From the NCBI GenBank assembly GCA_030522415.1, contig CM060118.1, forward strand, positions 19,800,651 to 19,864,650: a stretch of 64,000 nucleotides of DNA. The letters are read 5' to 3'. A program made the translations under genes and the position numbers. This document shows positions 1 through 10,965 of the stretch, piece by piece. The stretch comes from Channallabes apus. Lineage: Eukaryota; Chordata; Actinopteri; Siluriformes; Clariidae. Numbering within the stretch: the first letter of the stretch is position 1; the number at the start of each line of letters is the position of its first letter. The notes below the pieces were generated by a model that worked only from the letters and a program-made list of their open reading frames with translations, was not told where the DNA came from and did not search any database.

Positions 1-1604
1 GTGCTAGACTTTACATTATCACAGCCACAGATGTGATTCTATTAAACACGACTTATTAAAGAGACTTCGAAAAAAAAGCCTATGTTTATATGTATATGTT
101 CAGGAAACAGTAATAAATATTAGTATTTAATATAACTAAAAGTCAAGTAGTTGTCCTATAAAGCCTTAAAATTAATAATAAAAAAAAAAGCTAAGCATAA
201 AATCTATAACGCTAATTGTATGGATATAATGCTAATTTTAGCCCTCTGATAACATCTGCAAGCAAATCAAATCCCACAAAATGGAGTGGATGTGATTGAT
301 TGTTGGAAGGCTGGCATTTAAAACGAGGGCACAGGAGGGAAGCTGGGCGGTAGCGATGTAGTTGCATCTACTACTTTGGCACATATTCATGCTCCTCTCT
401 TATTCATGAATGAAACTGTATTTCGAAATCATCCCACATCTTCCAAATAGTCTGAACTGGAATGTTCAGAGGATACAATTACTTGGAAATTGCAGCTCTG
501 CTTCAACTAATCTGATATAATGAGGTATTAGTAATGAAGCTAAAATGATTAAACATATTTAACCATTTAGTGCTTAGAATCCTGATTTTATAACCACTTA
601 GCACCTGGGAATGATGGCAGTTTATAACGCTTTGCATTTGAAATGATGTCCATAAAGCAGCCCGTGGGATTAGTGTTAATTATTGGTTATTACTAATGCA
701 TTTCTGTACTGTGACCTCAGAACTTTTGCTTTTTTACTAAGCCTGGATGGGCTTTCAGCTGTGTGCTTGTCCCCATCAAGGCAGGAATAATTGTTAATAA
801 ATATTACCAGTGACATGAGGTAATATCATGACATGGATAAAAATCAAGCATGCTACTAATCTTGACCAGAAATATGTAGTCTACACATGTATGCATGTAT
901 GTAACCCTTATTTAACCAGAGGAGGGTGTTTTCCATAAACACTGACCTGAACAGTTTAAAACTCTCTGCCCAGACATGGTAAGAAAGCACACAAAACAAG
1001 GGACACTGACAAAAAGAGATCCTTGTGATGCCTCTCAAATGTAAGCCATAGACAAAGGTCTGGCAACTGTCTGAACTTATTTACATCTCTATTAATCGTG
1101 AGGCTCTTTAGGGCACAGGACTGGAGGGGGGGAGCGTCCCTTCTGAATGCAGCACTCCTGCAACACTGGTGCAAAAGGGTTTTGTTGCTGCTCAAAAGGA
1201 CACTGTGCTTTTAGCGTGAGATGGTGGGAGAGGGCAGTGGGGGGTCACAGCTTAATATTCCAGACATCTTTAAAAGGAGAGAACAAGAGAAAACATGAAG
1301 GAGATAAAGAAAGGACATGCAGAGTAATAAGCACACAGGTCTGCAAAGGTGGGTCTAAATGATAAACAATGTACTGAAGACTATTTTATGGATAATGAGC
1401 AGGTGTATGGTGCTGATATCGCAACTAAAAGAAAAGCCAAACATCTTTGGCTGCTCAATCCATGTTTGGAGATTGTATACTAGTTGATGACTTGCATTAT
1501 GACACAACACAGGGAGACCTAGCTAAGAAACCTAAGCTGAACCTGGGACATAGAAATATATTGTTAGATGAATACATCTGGCCGTGTAGGACTTTAAGAT
1601 AAAT
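1..1604. other. AT-rich noncoding DNA, no gene seen
   Basis: No open frame here has recognisable protein similarity, and no repeat family was recognised. Positions about 480-720 are a high-complexity stretch with several TAAT/ATTA cores and no microsatellite character, the kind of composition seen in fish conserved noncoding elements. That reading is only a guess without alignment. The rest is ordinary AT-rich sequence. Confidence 0.5.
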
Positions 1605-1835
1605 GAAAAAGAAGAGATCTTATTACTCTATATAATCCCCTGTTACACCAATGCACTTATCCCAGTTCTATCACAGAGCGTTTTCTGGCCTCCCAGGAAC
1701 TCCTTTCATGCCCCAATCAGGTCTCTTGGAATCACTTGGAATAAGGCTCAGTTCTTGTAATGTGCAAGTTGTGCGCTTGACAGTATGAGGTCTTGCATTG
1801 TCCCACAAACATATACAATTTTTTTGTGATTAAAC
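1605..1835 (-). pseudogene. mariner-family transposase relic (C-terminal part)
   Basis: Read on the minus strand, about 1803 down to 1610 encodes pieces of a mariner-type DDE transposase. WDNARPHTVKR carries the second catalytic aspartate. It is followed by IPSD, then GMKGVPGRPENAL (compare the GPMKxFLGGxxF block of mariners), two stop codons, and NWDKCIGVTGDYIE, which matches the mariner C-terminal WDKCxxxxGDYVE motif. About 30 residues between the last two blocks are missing, and no TIRs were found. This is an old dead fragment. Identification is by family motif. Confidence 0.75.
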
Positions 1836-1879
1836 CACATTTTGGGTGATTTTTATTTCTGAGAGTGTTCCACCCACTG

Positions 1880-2072
1880 CACAGTATATCGATCACAGGA
1901 ACGACTTCCAGTCAACATTCACATGCACATTCACACACTATGGGCAATTTGGGAATGCCAATTCAGCATACCTAAGCACAGGGAGTAAATGCAAACACCA
2001 TGCACACAGACCCTACGCAGGAATCGAACCCAGGACCTGGAGTTGCAATGCATCAATGCTAATCACTAAGCC
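1880..2072 (-). mobile_element. degenerate tRNA-derived SINE (GAAT-tail family)
   Basis: This is a minus-strand, diverged copy of the SINE that is intact at 56161 and 27304. It keeps the central block equivalent to CTATGGGCAATTTGGGAAT, the TGCAAAC/CATGCACACAGA block and, near 2020-2072, the internal promoter region (GAATCGAACCCAGGACC is the complement of box B; AATCACTAAGCCACCA is that of box A). It is truncated at its 3' end near 1880. The adjoining TA microsatellite starts at its 5' end. Confidence 0.7.
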
Positions 2073-2082
2073 ACCATATACA

Positions 2083-2083
<1 letters not shown>

Positions 2084-2170
<87 letters not shown>
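2084..2170. repeat. (TA)n-(AC)n compound microsatellite
   Basis: About 36 TA units run directly into about 8 AC units. It is perfect or nearly perfect, so it is likely polymorphic. Confidence 0.97.
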
Positions 2171-4425
2171 CACAATTTCATATCTTGCTTCTCTCACCCC
2201 TTCTCAATCCCCCCATCCCTCACTCTATCTCTCCCTTGTCCTCACCATGCAGATCTGTATATTCACAAATGAGAGCTATTCATCCTTGCCCGCAATGGCA
2301 TTCTTCAGCTGTCCTCGCCGCTGCCTCAGCCTCTCCGCTCCGGCCTTTGTGCTCAGCGCGAAGCCCCTTCATCCACACTGTTCATCATCTTGATGGTGGA
2401 GCTTTATCTTGCTTTAGTGCAGCTGCTTTCAGCCTATCAAAAGTGCTGAGGGATACAAGGAGAATGGAGAGAGAGAAAAAGAGAGACTGAGGGAGAGAGA
2501 GAAAGAGAAAGAGAGACAGAGAGAGTGCAGAAGATAGCGGGGAATGGCCAGTGCCCACTAGAAGGGATAATTTGTACTTTCTCAATAAATAAGGAGGACA
2601 GGCTAATTACTGGCTTAACAAGGGCAGACCGTGGATCCTCATGTCAAAAGGACAGGCATAATTATCAACCATCAAAGTGCATTCATATGGCAGCACAAAA
2701 GAGAGAGGTGGATGGAGAGAGAGGCAGAGTGAGAGAGGCAAGGGAGGGGGACTTGTGGCAAATGGATCTGGCTAATAAACATTGGTGAGTGCAGCATTAT
2801 GGCTGTAGCTGAAGATGCAGGCACATTAGGACTCTCTGACATGGCAAGCCTGAGTCCAAAAAGACAAGAGGCATGCTCCGGAAGAGGATGAGAAAGGGGA
2901 GAAAGTGAGGAGTGATGGTAATTAAAAGACTGGCTGGCGGCAAGCTGAGGCATGGGTTGGGTGAAAGAGGACTCTGCTAGTGGTCTTAAAGGTGACCCTT
3001 TAAGAAAGCTGAGGGCATTCTATTTGAGATGCCCTCTTTTGTAGAACGAGCCACAATAGCTCGAGATCACCAAGACTGGAGGTCAGCAGAGGTCAGTGAA
3101 GTTGGGCTGGAGCGCCTTTGAATGCTCTGTCAGACAGACCGAGGACAGAGTAACACCAGGTGGGTTGTGACCAATTTAATTTGGATGAATTGAGCATGAA
3201 GAGTGCCCATATTTAAAAGGGGAACCAATCAATAGCTACCGTTCTTTGTGAAAAACAATGGAGGAGAATTCCTGGCCCTCTCTGTAAAGCGTGAGAGAGA
3301 CTGTAGGGGCTGATGAAGGAAATGAGGTCTTGCAGAGGAGAGAAGGGTGGAGGAGAAGGGGCAGTGGGTGAGAATGAGGCTCGGATGGGGTTAGAGGGAA
3401 GGGCTGAAAACCAAGCTACAGTAGGACAATGTCAAGATTACCCAGATCAACATACATGTGCCACTAATGTCATATGAACAAAAACATACAAAAAGTAAAT
3501 AAATAGAAATAAACAAATAAATTATGGAAACAAATTATTCCTCTGTCTTGATATATTGTGATAAGGTAACTTTCATTAATTTTATTATGTGTTACTTGTG
3601 TTATAGAACTTTATAATTCATAAGACTTTATAAATAAAGAATACATTTAAAAATGGAATATAATTAATCTATAATTATATACAAGAAAAATCGACCACTT
3701 TATTCTATTTTAATTGAGGACAGGTAATCACTTTATCTATTTAGATCTATTTCTTTCTTACTAAAGAAATAAAATCACATGTAATAGTAATGCAGCAATA
3801 ATGCTTTCATGAATCATATCATATAAAAGAGTTAAACATGACAGAAAAGAACATTCTGTATATGTTCATTTTATAAATGAACACACAGAATGTGTTTTTT
3901 CGTTTGATGCCCATATTGTTTTCATTTTATGAAGAAGTTTGGCTACAGTAAAAAACATAGAGAGGCATCTAGAGTGCACTCCCGGTCACTGACTGATACT
4001 AGAGGAGCTACAGGTTTGAGTAGGTTTGGTGTGAGTGTGTCTAAATGAGTAGAAAGAGCTTTAATGGCAGACTAATAATAAAAAGCAGAACAAACATCCG
4101 GGTAGAGGAGAACCTTAAGCCCTAGATTGGGTTTCACAGGAAATGGGCAGCAGGGATACAAACACACACATGCACAGAAACCCAGAGTGCAGACCACTGC
4201 CAAGCTGACTAACAGCCAGCTCTCTACTGGCCATGGATAAAGGTACAGGCAGTGTCTGAAACCACTCAGGATCTCCATTCCTCCCTGCCCCTTAACCTCC
4301 ATCTGGATCAATGCCTGAGTGAGGCTGTATTAGAAAGAACAGTGTTTAGTTCTGCAATAAAAAAAACGCATTGGTCGAAACCATATGTGACAACTTTCAA
4401 GCATAAGCTTGCAATGTGCGGCAAT

Positions 4426-4428
<3 letters not shown>
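2171..4428. other. noncoding DNA with purine-rich patches
   Basis: No gene is seen. Imperfect GA-rich tracts lie at about 2458-2525 and 2698-2750. The block from about 2800 to 3420 is mixed, moderately GC-rich unique sequence. From 3470 to 3960 it is strongly AT-rich. Long open frames across 1846-2490 exist only because the TA repeat lacks stops in that frame. Confidence 0.5.

Positions 4429-4485
<57 letters not shown>
4429..4485. repeat. (TA)n-(TG)n microsatellite
   Basis: About 22 TA units are followed by about 6 TG units. Confidence 0.96.
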
Positions 4486-4839
4486 TCGTGTGCATATGAA
4501 CTTTAACTATATTTGTGTGTCCATTGAGAACTTTAACCACTGTATGTGGATGTGGATATCTGCATTTTCTTTATGAGCACATTTAAAAGACCTCTAATGG
4601 AGGCCTTTGAGAGCACTTGTGGGTTGCTGGAGTATTAATTAAAATGAAAATCAGTTTAGCGCAGACCATAAGTGGAACGGAAGTTTGTTATTCTGGTCTG
4701 AAATGAACCAAAAGGATGGAAAAAGCTCAAGAAAGCAATTGCAAGATATGGAACTGGTGTATCATGTTAAATAAATCACGCACATAATAAAGTCATTGTA
4801 TCGCCAACTGTTAGTTTGTGTGTTTCTGCTTTACATCCA

Positions 4840-4932
4840 ATATTCCCAGATTAGGCTTGTGATCCAACACATGTCTGCCTGGAGTAAAGCAGTTGCAGAA
4901 GATCAATGAATAATGAATGAATAAAATACAAC
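4840..4932 (+). mobile_element. decayed SINE 3' end
   Basis: CCCAGATTAGGCTTGTGATC, then AAGCAGTTGCAGAAGATCA and GAATAATGAATGAATAAA, align by eye to the 3' end of the local SINE (block GGGATAGGCTCCAGG, block AAGCGGTATAGAAGATGAA, then the GAAT tail). Only the 3' end remains and it is heavily diverged, so this is an old copy. Confidence 0.5.
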
Positions 4933-5608
4933 ATAATGTCTATCTATAAAATATATAATTGATTTAAATAAGCATGTGAATATAAAACATTTTTCAGTAA
5001 CTGCTCTTTTTTTTATTATCCTGAAATGACACAGAATGTCCATTACCATGTGATAAAAACAGCCTCTCAACTATCATGTAAGTCTCACATTGTTCACCAT
5101 ATCAGAAGTCATTCTATTAAGACCAGCTCATTAAGAAATAGTAGAAAGCTCAGTGACAGCCTTTGCATGTCTGAATAGCTTTTCTCTAAATGATCCCATG
5201 CCCCATCTAATCCATGTTTAAATGGTTTGTCTAGTGTGCATCACCAAACAGGTACACACAGTGATGTGACACCGGACATCGTACATAATAATGCATCTTT
5301 TGCTCCACTGATGTCTCATAAAAATAACAAAAGGCCAAAGGCTGAGGGAAAAAAGGAGACCACAGACAAATGAGATCATAGCTGAAATTGCTAATTACGT
5401 GCATTTTATTTCTACAGCTTACAACAGGTATGAACATAATGGACAGGCCGATGTGTTGACTAAAACCACAACCTCTCACCCAGATCCATTAGAATACATT
5501 ATGGAAATGAGCGTTGTTGTGATTTTAATTTAAAGCCTCATACGAAAGAAGGGAAATCATCCGGTCATGTCTAAACCTGCTGTTAATCCAGAGAGAAAAA
5601 AAAGACAT

Positions 5609-5639
<31 letters not shown>

Positions 5640-6361
5640 AATACGAGGAATCAGTTGCTGAGCGTAAAGTGCACCTATTACAGACCTTTCAGCAGCAAAT
5701 TATCCTGTGCTACCTTTCAACATCGGTATGCTAATTTCATATTCAACCCTGAGCTGTAGGGCCGTTTTTTTTTTTTTTTTTGGGTGGGGGGGACAAGGAG
5801 AGGAAGTGCTTAATTCGGCAGTCTGGAATGGAGAAAGTGCCAGGACTCAGGGTAAATTGTCATCCCCCAGTGTACAGAGCCTGTCACTGAATCAGAGTGT
5901 GATGGGCTAATCTGCTCCCTTTAGTGTGCTGTTTGTTCTCCTGAGCAGAGCCAGTTTAGTGAACAGCAGACCCGGATAAATAGATGGACAATGTTAAAGA
6001 CAGCTCATAACAGACAGCAAGTAATGAGAATGTGTAGAGTGCAGAGAAAGAGAAACAAGAGCTAGAGATCAAGACACGGAGAGAGAGAATATTAGCGGAG
6101 TATCTTATGCAAATATAAGTAGCTAGGAGCTTATATATATATATATATATTCGTAACAATGGGGGATACAGTAATTGGATTAATCTTATATTATGAGATA
6201 TTATCACCATAATATTATAATATGAGAGTCATGTAACCTTTAAATACAGTTATTAATTAAAGGTATTCTGAGGGAAAAAACAACTTAAATAACCATCAAT
6301 TAGTATACACAGTTTTACATGGTATGAATAAAAATTCTTGTTTACAATTCTTATAAACAAA
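4933..6361. other. noncoding DNA with simple repeats
   Basis: No gene is seen. It contains (GA)n at about 5606-5635, a T run at 5765-5781 next to a G-rich stretch, and (TA)n at about 6131-6150. The remainder is unique AT-rich sequence. Confidence 0.5.
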
Positions 6362-6600
6362 AAGTAACTGGTCAAGTGATTAGCACTGTTGCCTCGCCCC
6401 TCCAGGGTCGAAGGTCTGATACCTTCCTCAGGTCCGTTGTATTGAGTTGTAAAGTATGTTCTCCCCATGCTTAGTGGGTTTCCTTTGGATATTCCGGTTT
6501 CCTCCCACAGTCCAAAAACATACAGAGTAATTGGAATTTCCAAATTTCACATAGTGTGTGAGTGAGTGCGTGAATGAGTGTGTGAGTGAAAAAGTGATTG
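6362..6600 (+). mobile_element. SINE, 5' half, diverged
   Basis: AAGTGATTAGCACTGTTGCC marks the A-box region, followed by CCTCCAGGGTCGAAGGTCTG, then TTCTCCCCATGCTTAGTGGG and TTTCCTCCCACAGTCCAAAA, all in SINE order. The copy fades after the TGTGTGAGTGAGTG stretch and has no GAAT tail, so it is 3'-truncated. The B-box is corrupted. Confidence 0.8.
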
Positions 6601-7639
6601 AAATACATCCACTTTGTACTTGTTTATATTCCCTGTGTGTTTAGGAAGTTTTAACTTTGTTTCAATTGAGTTTATTTATGAGGTGAGAGAATACAGTATG
6701 TAAGGGCTAATTCCCTTATTCATTCATTAACATAAGGAAGATTAAATAACAAAATTAAATTAGTTAAAAAGTGTTTTGAGCTCCTGTCTTATTGCAACAA
6801 TCAAGAACAACCATAGTTGTAATGAACAGGTATTGGAGATCTGGTTGCAATTATGTCTGGGCTGACAAAGTTTCATTTGAAATAAATTTGCAAAAGTTGA
6901 CCCTTATTTCTGGATATGTTCTTTACTGTCAAACTTGTCAGTAGACCCATGAAAACCCTCTTCAGTATCAGAGTGTGTATAGCTTCTATAACTCATTGAG
7001 GCTGGAAATGGACATTTTGCTGATGTGAGCAGTAGTGTAGTGATGCCCTCCACAGATCTTCACATCATCTGAGCCACAAATGGCTCCTTCAGTCAGAGTG
7101 CCTTAAGAGGGAACCATGCTTGCTGGCACTCAGCAGCTCACCCTCTCCCACCCTGACGTGCCAAAGAAAAGGGTCCTTTTTCTGGCATGCTTGTCCTTCA
7201 ACTTATTGATCAGCAGAGAAAGAACATCCTTAGGACAGTTGCTAATAGAAAGTGAAGTTCATCAGCCAGTGCCTGCTGATCCCTTCCACAGACATTCAGA
7301 TCTATAAAGGCCACCCAACTAACCTTTTCCCTTTTTAACTTTCAGCCACCTTAAACTCTTTCCATCTTTTAAAATAGTTTTTACAGTTCCTTTATTTGTT
7401 TTGCTGTTATAAATGGTGTAAATATAAAAAAAAGAGTATTGGTTTTTTAATTACCAAATATAGTTTGAACAAAAAAGCTAATTAAACTGGAATATTTATG
7501 TAATTTTATTCTAACATGGTCAGCTTGTTAATACATTAACAAATGGTCTCAATTGTCTTGGTTGGAAGACACCAATGCTGAGTGTCCTATATGAAACATG
7601 GAATGCATGGTTATAGTCCAAATACCACACACTTACATT
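6601..7639. other. noncoding DNA, nothing recognised
   Basis: Unique AT-rich sequence. The 63-codon open frame at 7116-7307 has no recognised similarity and no flanking splice context, so I treat it as chance. Confidence 0.45.
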
Positions 7640-7925
7640 TGTGTGGTTGCACATTGGTGCAGCAGTTCCTTGACCCTGAGCTGAGGTTATTGTCTGTGTA
7701 GAGGTTAGCCCTTATCCACATGGCTTTTCTCTATGTCTTCTCTGGTTTTCATCCAACATGACAGTAGGTAGATTGATGAGACTAAATTGCCCCTATATGT
7801 GAATGAGTATGAGAATGTCTGTGTGCATAGTGGCCTGCGATGATCTGTGTCCCATCAAGATGGTTTTCCCTAAGTGATCCATCTTCACCCTGACCAGGAT
7901 CAAGCAGTTACTAAAGATGAGTGAA
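7640..7925 (+). mobile_element. probable very old SINE copy
   Basis: Weak but ordered similarity to the local SINE: TGGTGCAGCAGTTCCTTGACC (A-box area), a TGGTTTTCATCCAAC segment, AAATTGCCCCTATATGTGAATGAG, GGCCTGCGATGATCTGTGTCC, and at the 3' end GATCAAGCAGTTACTAAAGATGAGTGAAT. The order of blocks, more than their identity, supports the call. Confidence 0.45.
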
Positions 7926-10852
7926 TATGAGCCCAATATTGTGTATTGTAGTTTCCCCATGTGCCACTAGGGCAGCTCAGGCCATGAATCCACAGTACTG
8001 TACCTCTTGGGGTGTACTGTGGTGTCTGGCACCAGGATGCTGTGGATTGTGGGGTGGTGACTCTTTTGGTAGAACTTGTATGTCAAGGCATTCCATGTAT
8101 GCTTGGATTAAGATCTGGGAAATCTAGAGGCTGGATCAACAACATTGAACTCTTTGCCTGCTAAGCCTCATACAGAGCAGGTTGTGGTGCACTGGGTGTT
8201 CTGATATAATTTAATCGTGACCAGCATCTTTTCAGAAATACTTTTCCAGTACTTTATGCTGCATTGGGTTTTCTCTGGGATTGGACAGGACAGGCTGACC
8301 TTTGGTACAGTTACCCAGGCATAAATGAGCCTTGGGTAACTATGATCGTGTCACCAGTTTTATGTAATTGATAGTCAGTGTTATTAAATTTACCTGGTGG
8401 TGGTGTTAGTTTTGTGGCTGATCGGTGTACACACATTCTTATATGTGTGAAAGTAGACCACATATTTCTTACTTGGATGGACTAAGAGAGCTTTCATGGT
8501 CTGTTGTCAGTGTAAGGAAGGGGAAACATTTCTCACTGAAAAAATGATTATTCCACACAGCCCTCAGGCCTTCAGTAAACCTATCGCTTGTACTTTACAC
8601 AGCCCGCTGTTCTCCAGCGATAAGATGATGCCATAGAGTAGCCAAACCAATAGAATAACAGCCTTCTTGTTTTCCTGTTTTATATGTATTTGATCTAAAG
8701 TAAGACACATCATGACCACATACAATTTGTTTGCCAGATATCAAAACTGGAAAGGCTAAAGAGATTTTTTTAAATTCTTGAATGCTAGGTTGTTTTATAT
8801 TGGCCTCACTATAAGCAGAGTTTTTCTTGATAAGTGTTTCCAGATATGCTACTGGCGAAGAAGTATTTTACCAGTTCTCTGGTTAAATGTGCTCTGCCAG
8901 TTGGACCCTCCACATGGAAAGGAAGCCCTCAACAAATCATTTGATACTACACAAAGATACTGAAAAGCTTTATGAAAAACTGACCTCTTTGTTATTTAAG
9001 GCATATACAACCATTTATCTGATGCAATGATCCAGAAAAAAAAAATCATTCAAAACAAACATTCATGTCAAACACCCCAATCAATAAACTCTAGGTTTAC
9101 TTCGTTTCAAAGTCATAAAGACCTAAGAGTTGCAGTAGCAATATGTTTTCTCAGAGCAACATTCACATCACACACTCTAAAAGCAGATATTAACTAAATG
9201 CCTCTAGCCATAATATATTCCACCATATTTTTGTATGAGCAGAATGGATAGACTGTGTGGTTATATTTCAGTCTATCAGTCAGGGTAAGAGACTGGCCTC
9301 GCCTCGGCAAACACCCTCTCATTTCTGACAACCCGAGCCCACAAGGGCCATAAAGCCACTCGCAATGCCCAGCTCATCAGGGATTATAGCCTTACCTGCA
9401 CTGCCACGTCACACTGCACCATTCTCTACTGCCAAAACAGCCCATCTACTTATGCCTAAGGAAATGGAAACCTATCACATCTGCATTCATAAATTCATTG
9501 GAAAAATGCCCGAAAATGTAAATAGTGGGGAAGTAATTGTTTGTGCCATAGTAGGATGTCAAAAGGCACACATCTCATCTGACATCCTGATTGGAACCAA
9601 CGCGACTCAATTTCCCTTGTTTTTGTGGACGAGGCTAGAAAACGAGGCTTTGATGGCATTGTAATGTGCTACAGCTACTCTCATTGAAAACAGACGGCAT
9701 CGGAAATTGTAGATGATAAGAAATACATGCTAACTAGCTTATTTTGCTGATAGAGTGCCATTCCACATGAGCACTAGGTATAGTCCAGGCCCAGTCAGAA
9801 TGGTGCCCCTGAGAGATCAGGATGGGGTTAAAGATGGCTGAATGTACATGCATACATTATGAAAATTATGGGAGGGGAATACTGTGAACAATGTGTTGAG
9901 ATATTTGCATGCATTTCTCAAGGTATACTACAGTATGCATTCATTGAAATAGCCAAGGACTAACAGAAACAGTGATAAAAAATATGTCTACATGCTGATT
10001 ACCAAGTTGCAATTTAATGGACTGCTGGGCAAGGATTTGGCACAAATTATCAACAAAAAAACCTTTGTAAACTCCGTCCAAAACAACCAAATCTGTCCGC
10101 TCAATTAAAACTATGAAAGCATTTTGAAATCAAAGAAGATTACAATAATTATCGCAACATCTCTGTTATTACTGAAAGCTACACTGGGGATACTGGATCC
10201 CATTCAGACCCAGCTGTCCCAAATGCATGGGTGAAAGGATAGCACATTTTTGGTACAGTTAATGACAGACAGTTAATGAGAGACAGGACAGCCCATGTCT
10301 GGCTCAGGATCTTCTGTGCTTACTTTTAATGAGGATTTTTGATAAGCTTTGTGCAACTCAGAAACACAAAACCCACACTTGAAACAACAGTTACTTCTCA
10401 ACTGGTTAATGAATGTATAACCAGTTGAGTTGTGTTCCTCTAGAAGATGCCATTCCAAGAGATTATTGTCTAGAGTGCACTATTGGACAGTCAACACTAG
10501 TCTCTGAGCTGAAACCTACAGTATGCAATCAGCTGCCTCACTGGCAGCCATCTTAATGTAAAACCAATACTTATTGTTAAAGGCTAGCGACAAGCTAGGA
10601 AATACTAATGTGAGGTCTCTTAAATAGCAGTATAATGATGCACTGAGGAATTAAAACATACACCAGTCAGGGTAACACTGGCAAGATGAGCATACACACA
10701 ACATTCAGTGAAAGTGAATTCATTTAGGCTTTTGTACGTAACAACAACACTGTGTTTGTGTGTAATGATAATAATCAGGCTGCTACAGCAGGCTGTATGA
10801 ACCTACTAGTGACACCATCCAAATACGTGTAGTCATTGTTGAGCTTTCTTTC
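7926..10852. other. noncoding DNA, nothing firmly recognised
   Basis: About 2.9 kb without a supported gene or repeat family. The 99-codon open frame at 9365-9664 sits in a high-complexity stretch (9280-9680) but shows no domain, signal peptide or splice-site arrangement that I can recognise. It may be chance or a noncoding conserved block. Confidence 0.4.
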
Positions 10853-10965
10853 ATTCGTTCAGCTGCTCCCGTCAAGGGTTCGCCACAGCGGTACACTCGA
10901 TCCGCACACAACTTGGCACAGGTTCTACACTGGATGCCCTTCCGGCCAGCGATATCATCCATCTA
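10853..10965 (-). mobile_element. LINE 3'-tail fragment (RTE-like family)
   Basis: On the minus strand the order is GGCCGGAAGGGCATCCAGTG, AACCTGTGCCAA, GCGGATCGAGT, CCGCTGTGGCGAACCC and ACGGGAGCAGCTGAA. This is the widespread teleost LINE/SINE tail (…GGAAGGGCATCCGGCGTAAAAC…TGTGCCAA…TGTGGCGACCCC…). Related fragments are at 25320-25425 and 55939-56076. Assignment to the RTE clade is from memory of the family and uncertain. That it is a dispersed 3' tail is well supported by the copies here. Confidence 0.6.

Noticed and set aside
1846..2490. 214-codon open frame
   Set aside because: It runs through a SINE fragment and a TA microsatellite (long Tyr-Ile repeat); no domain. The length is due to lack of stops in the repeat.
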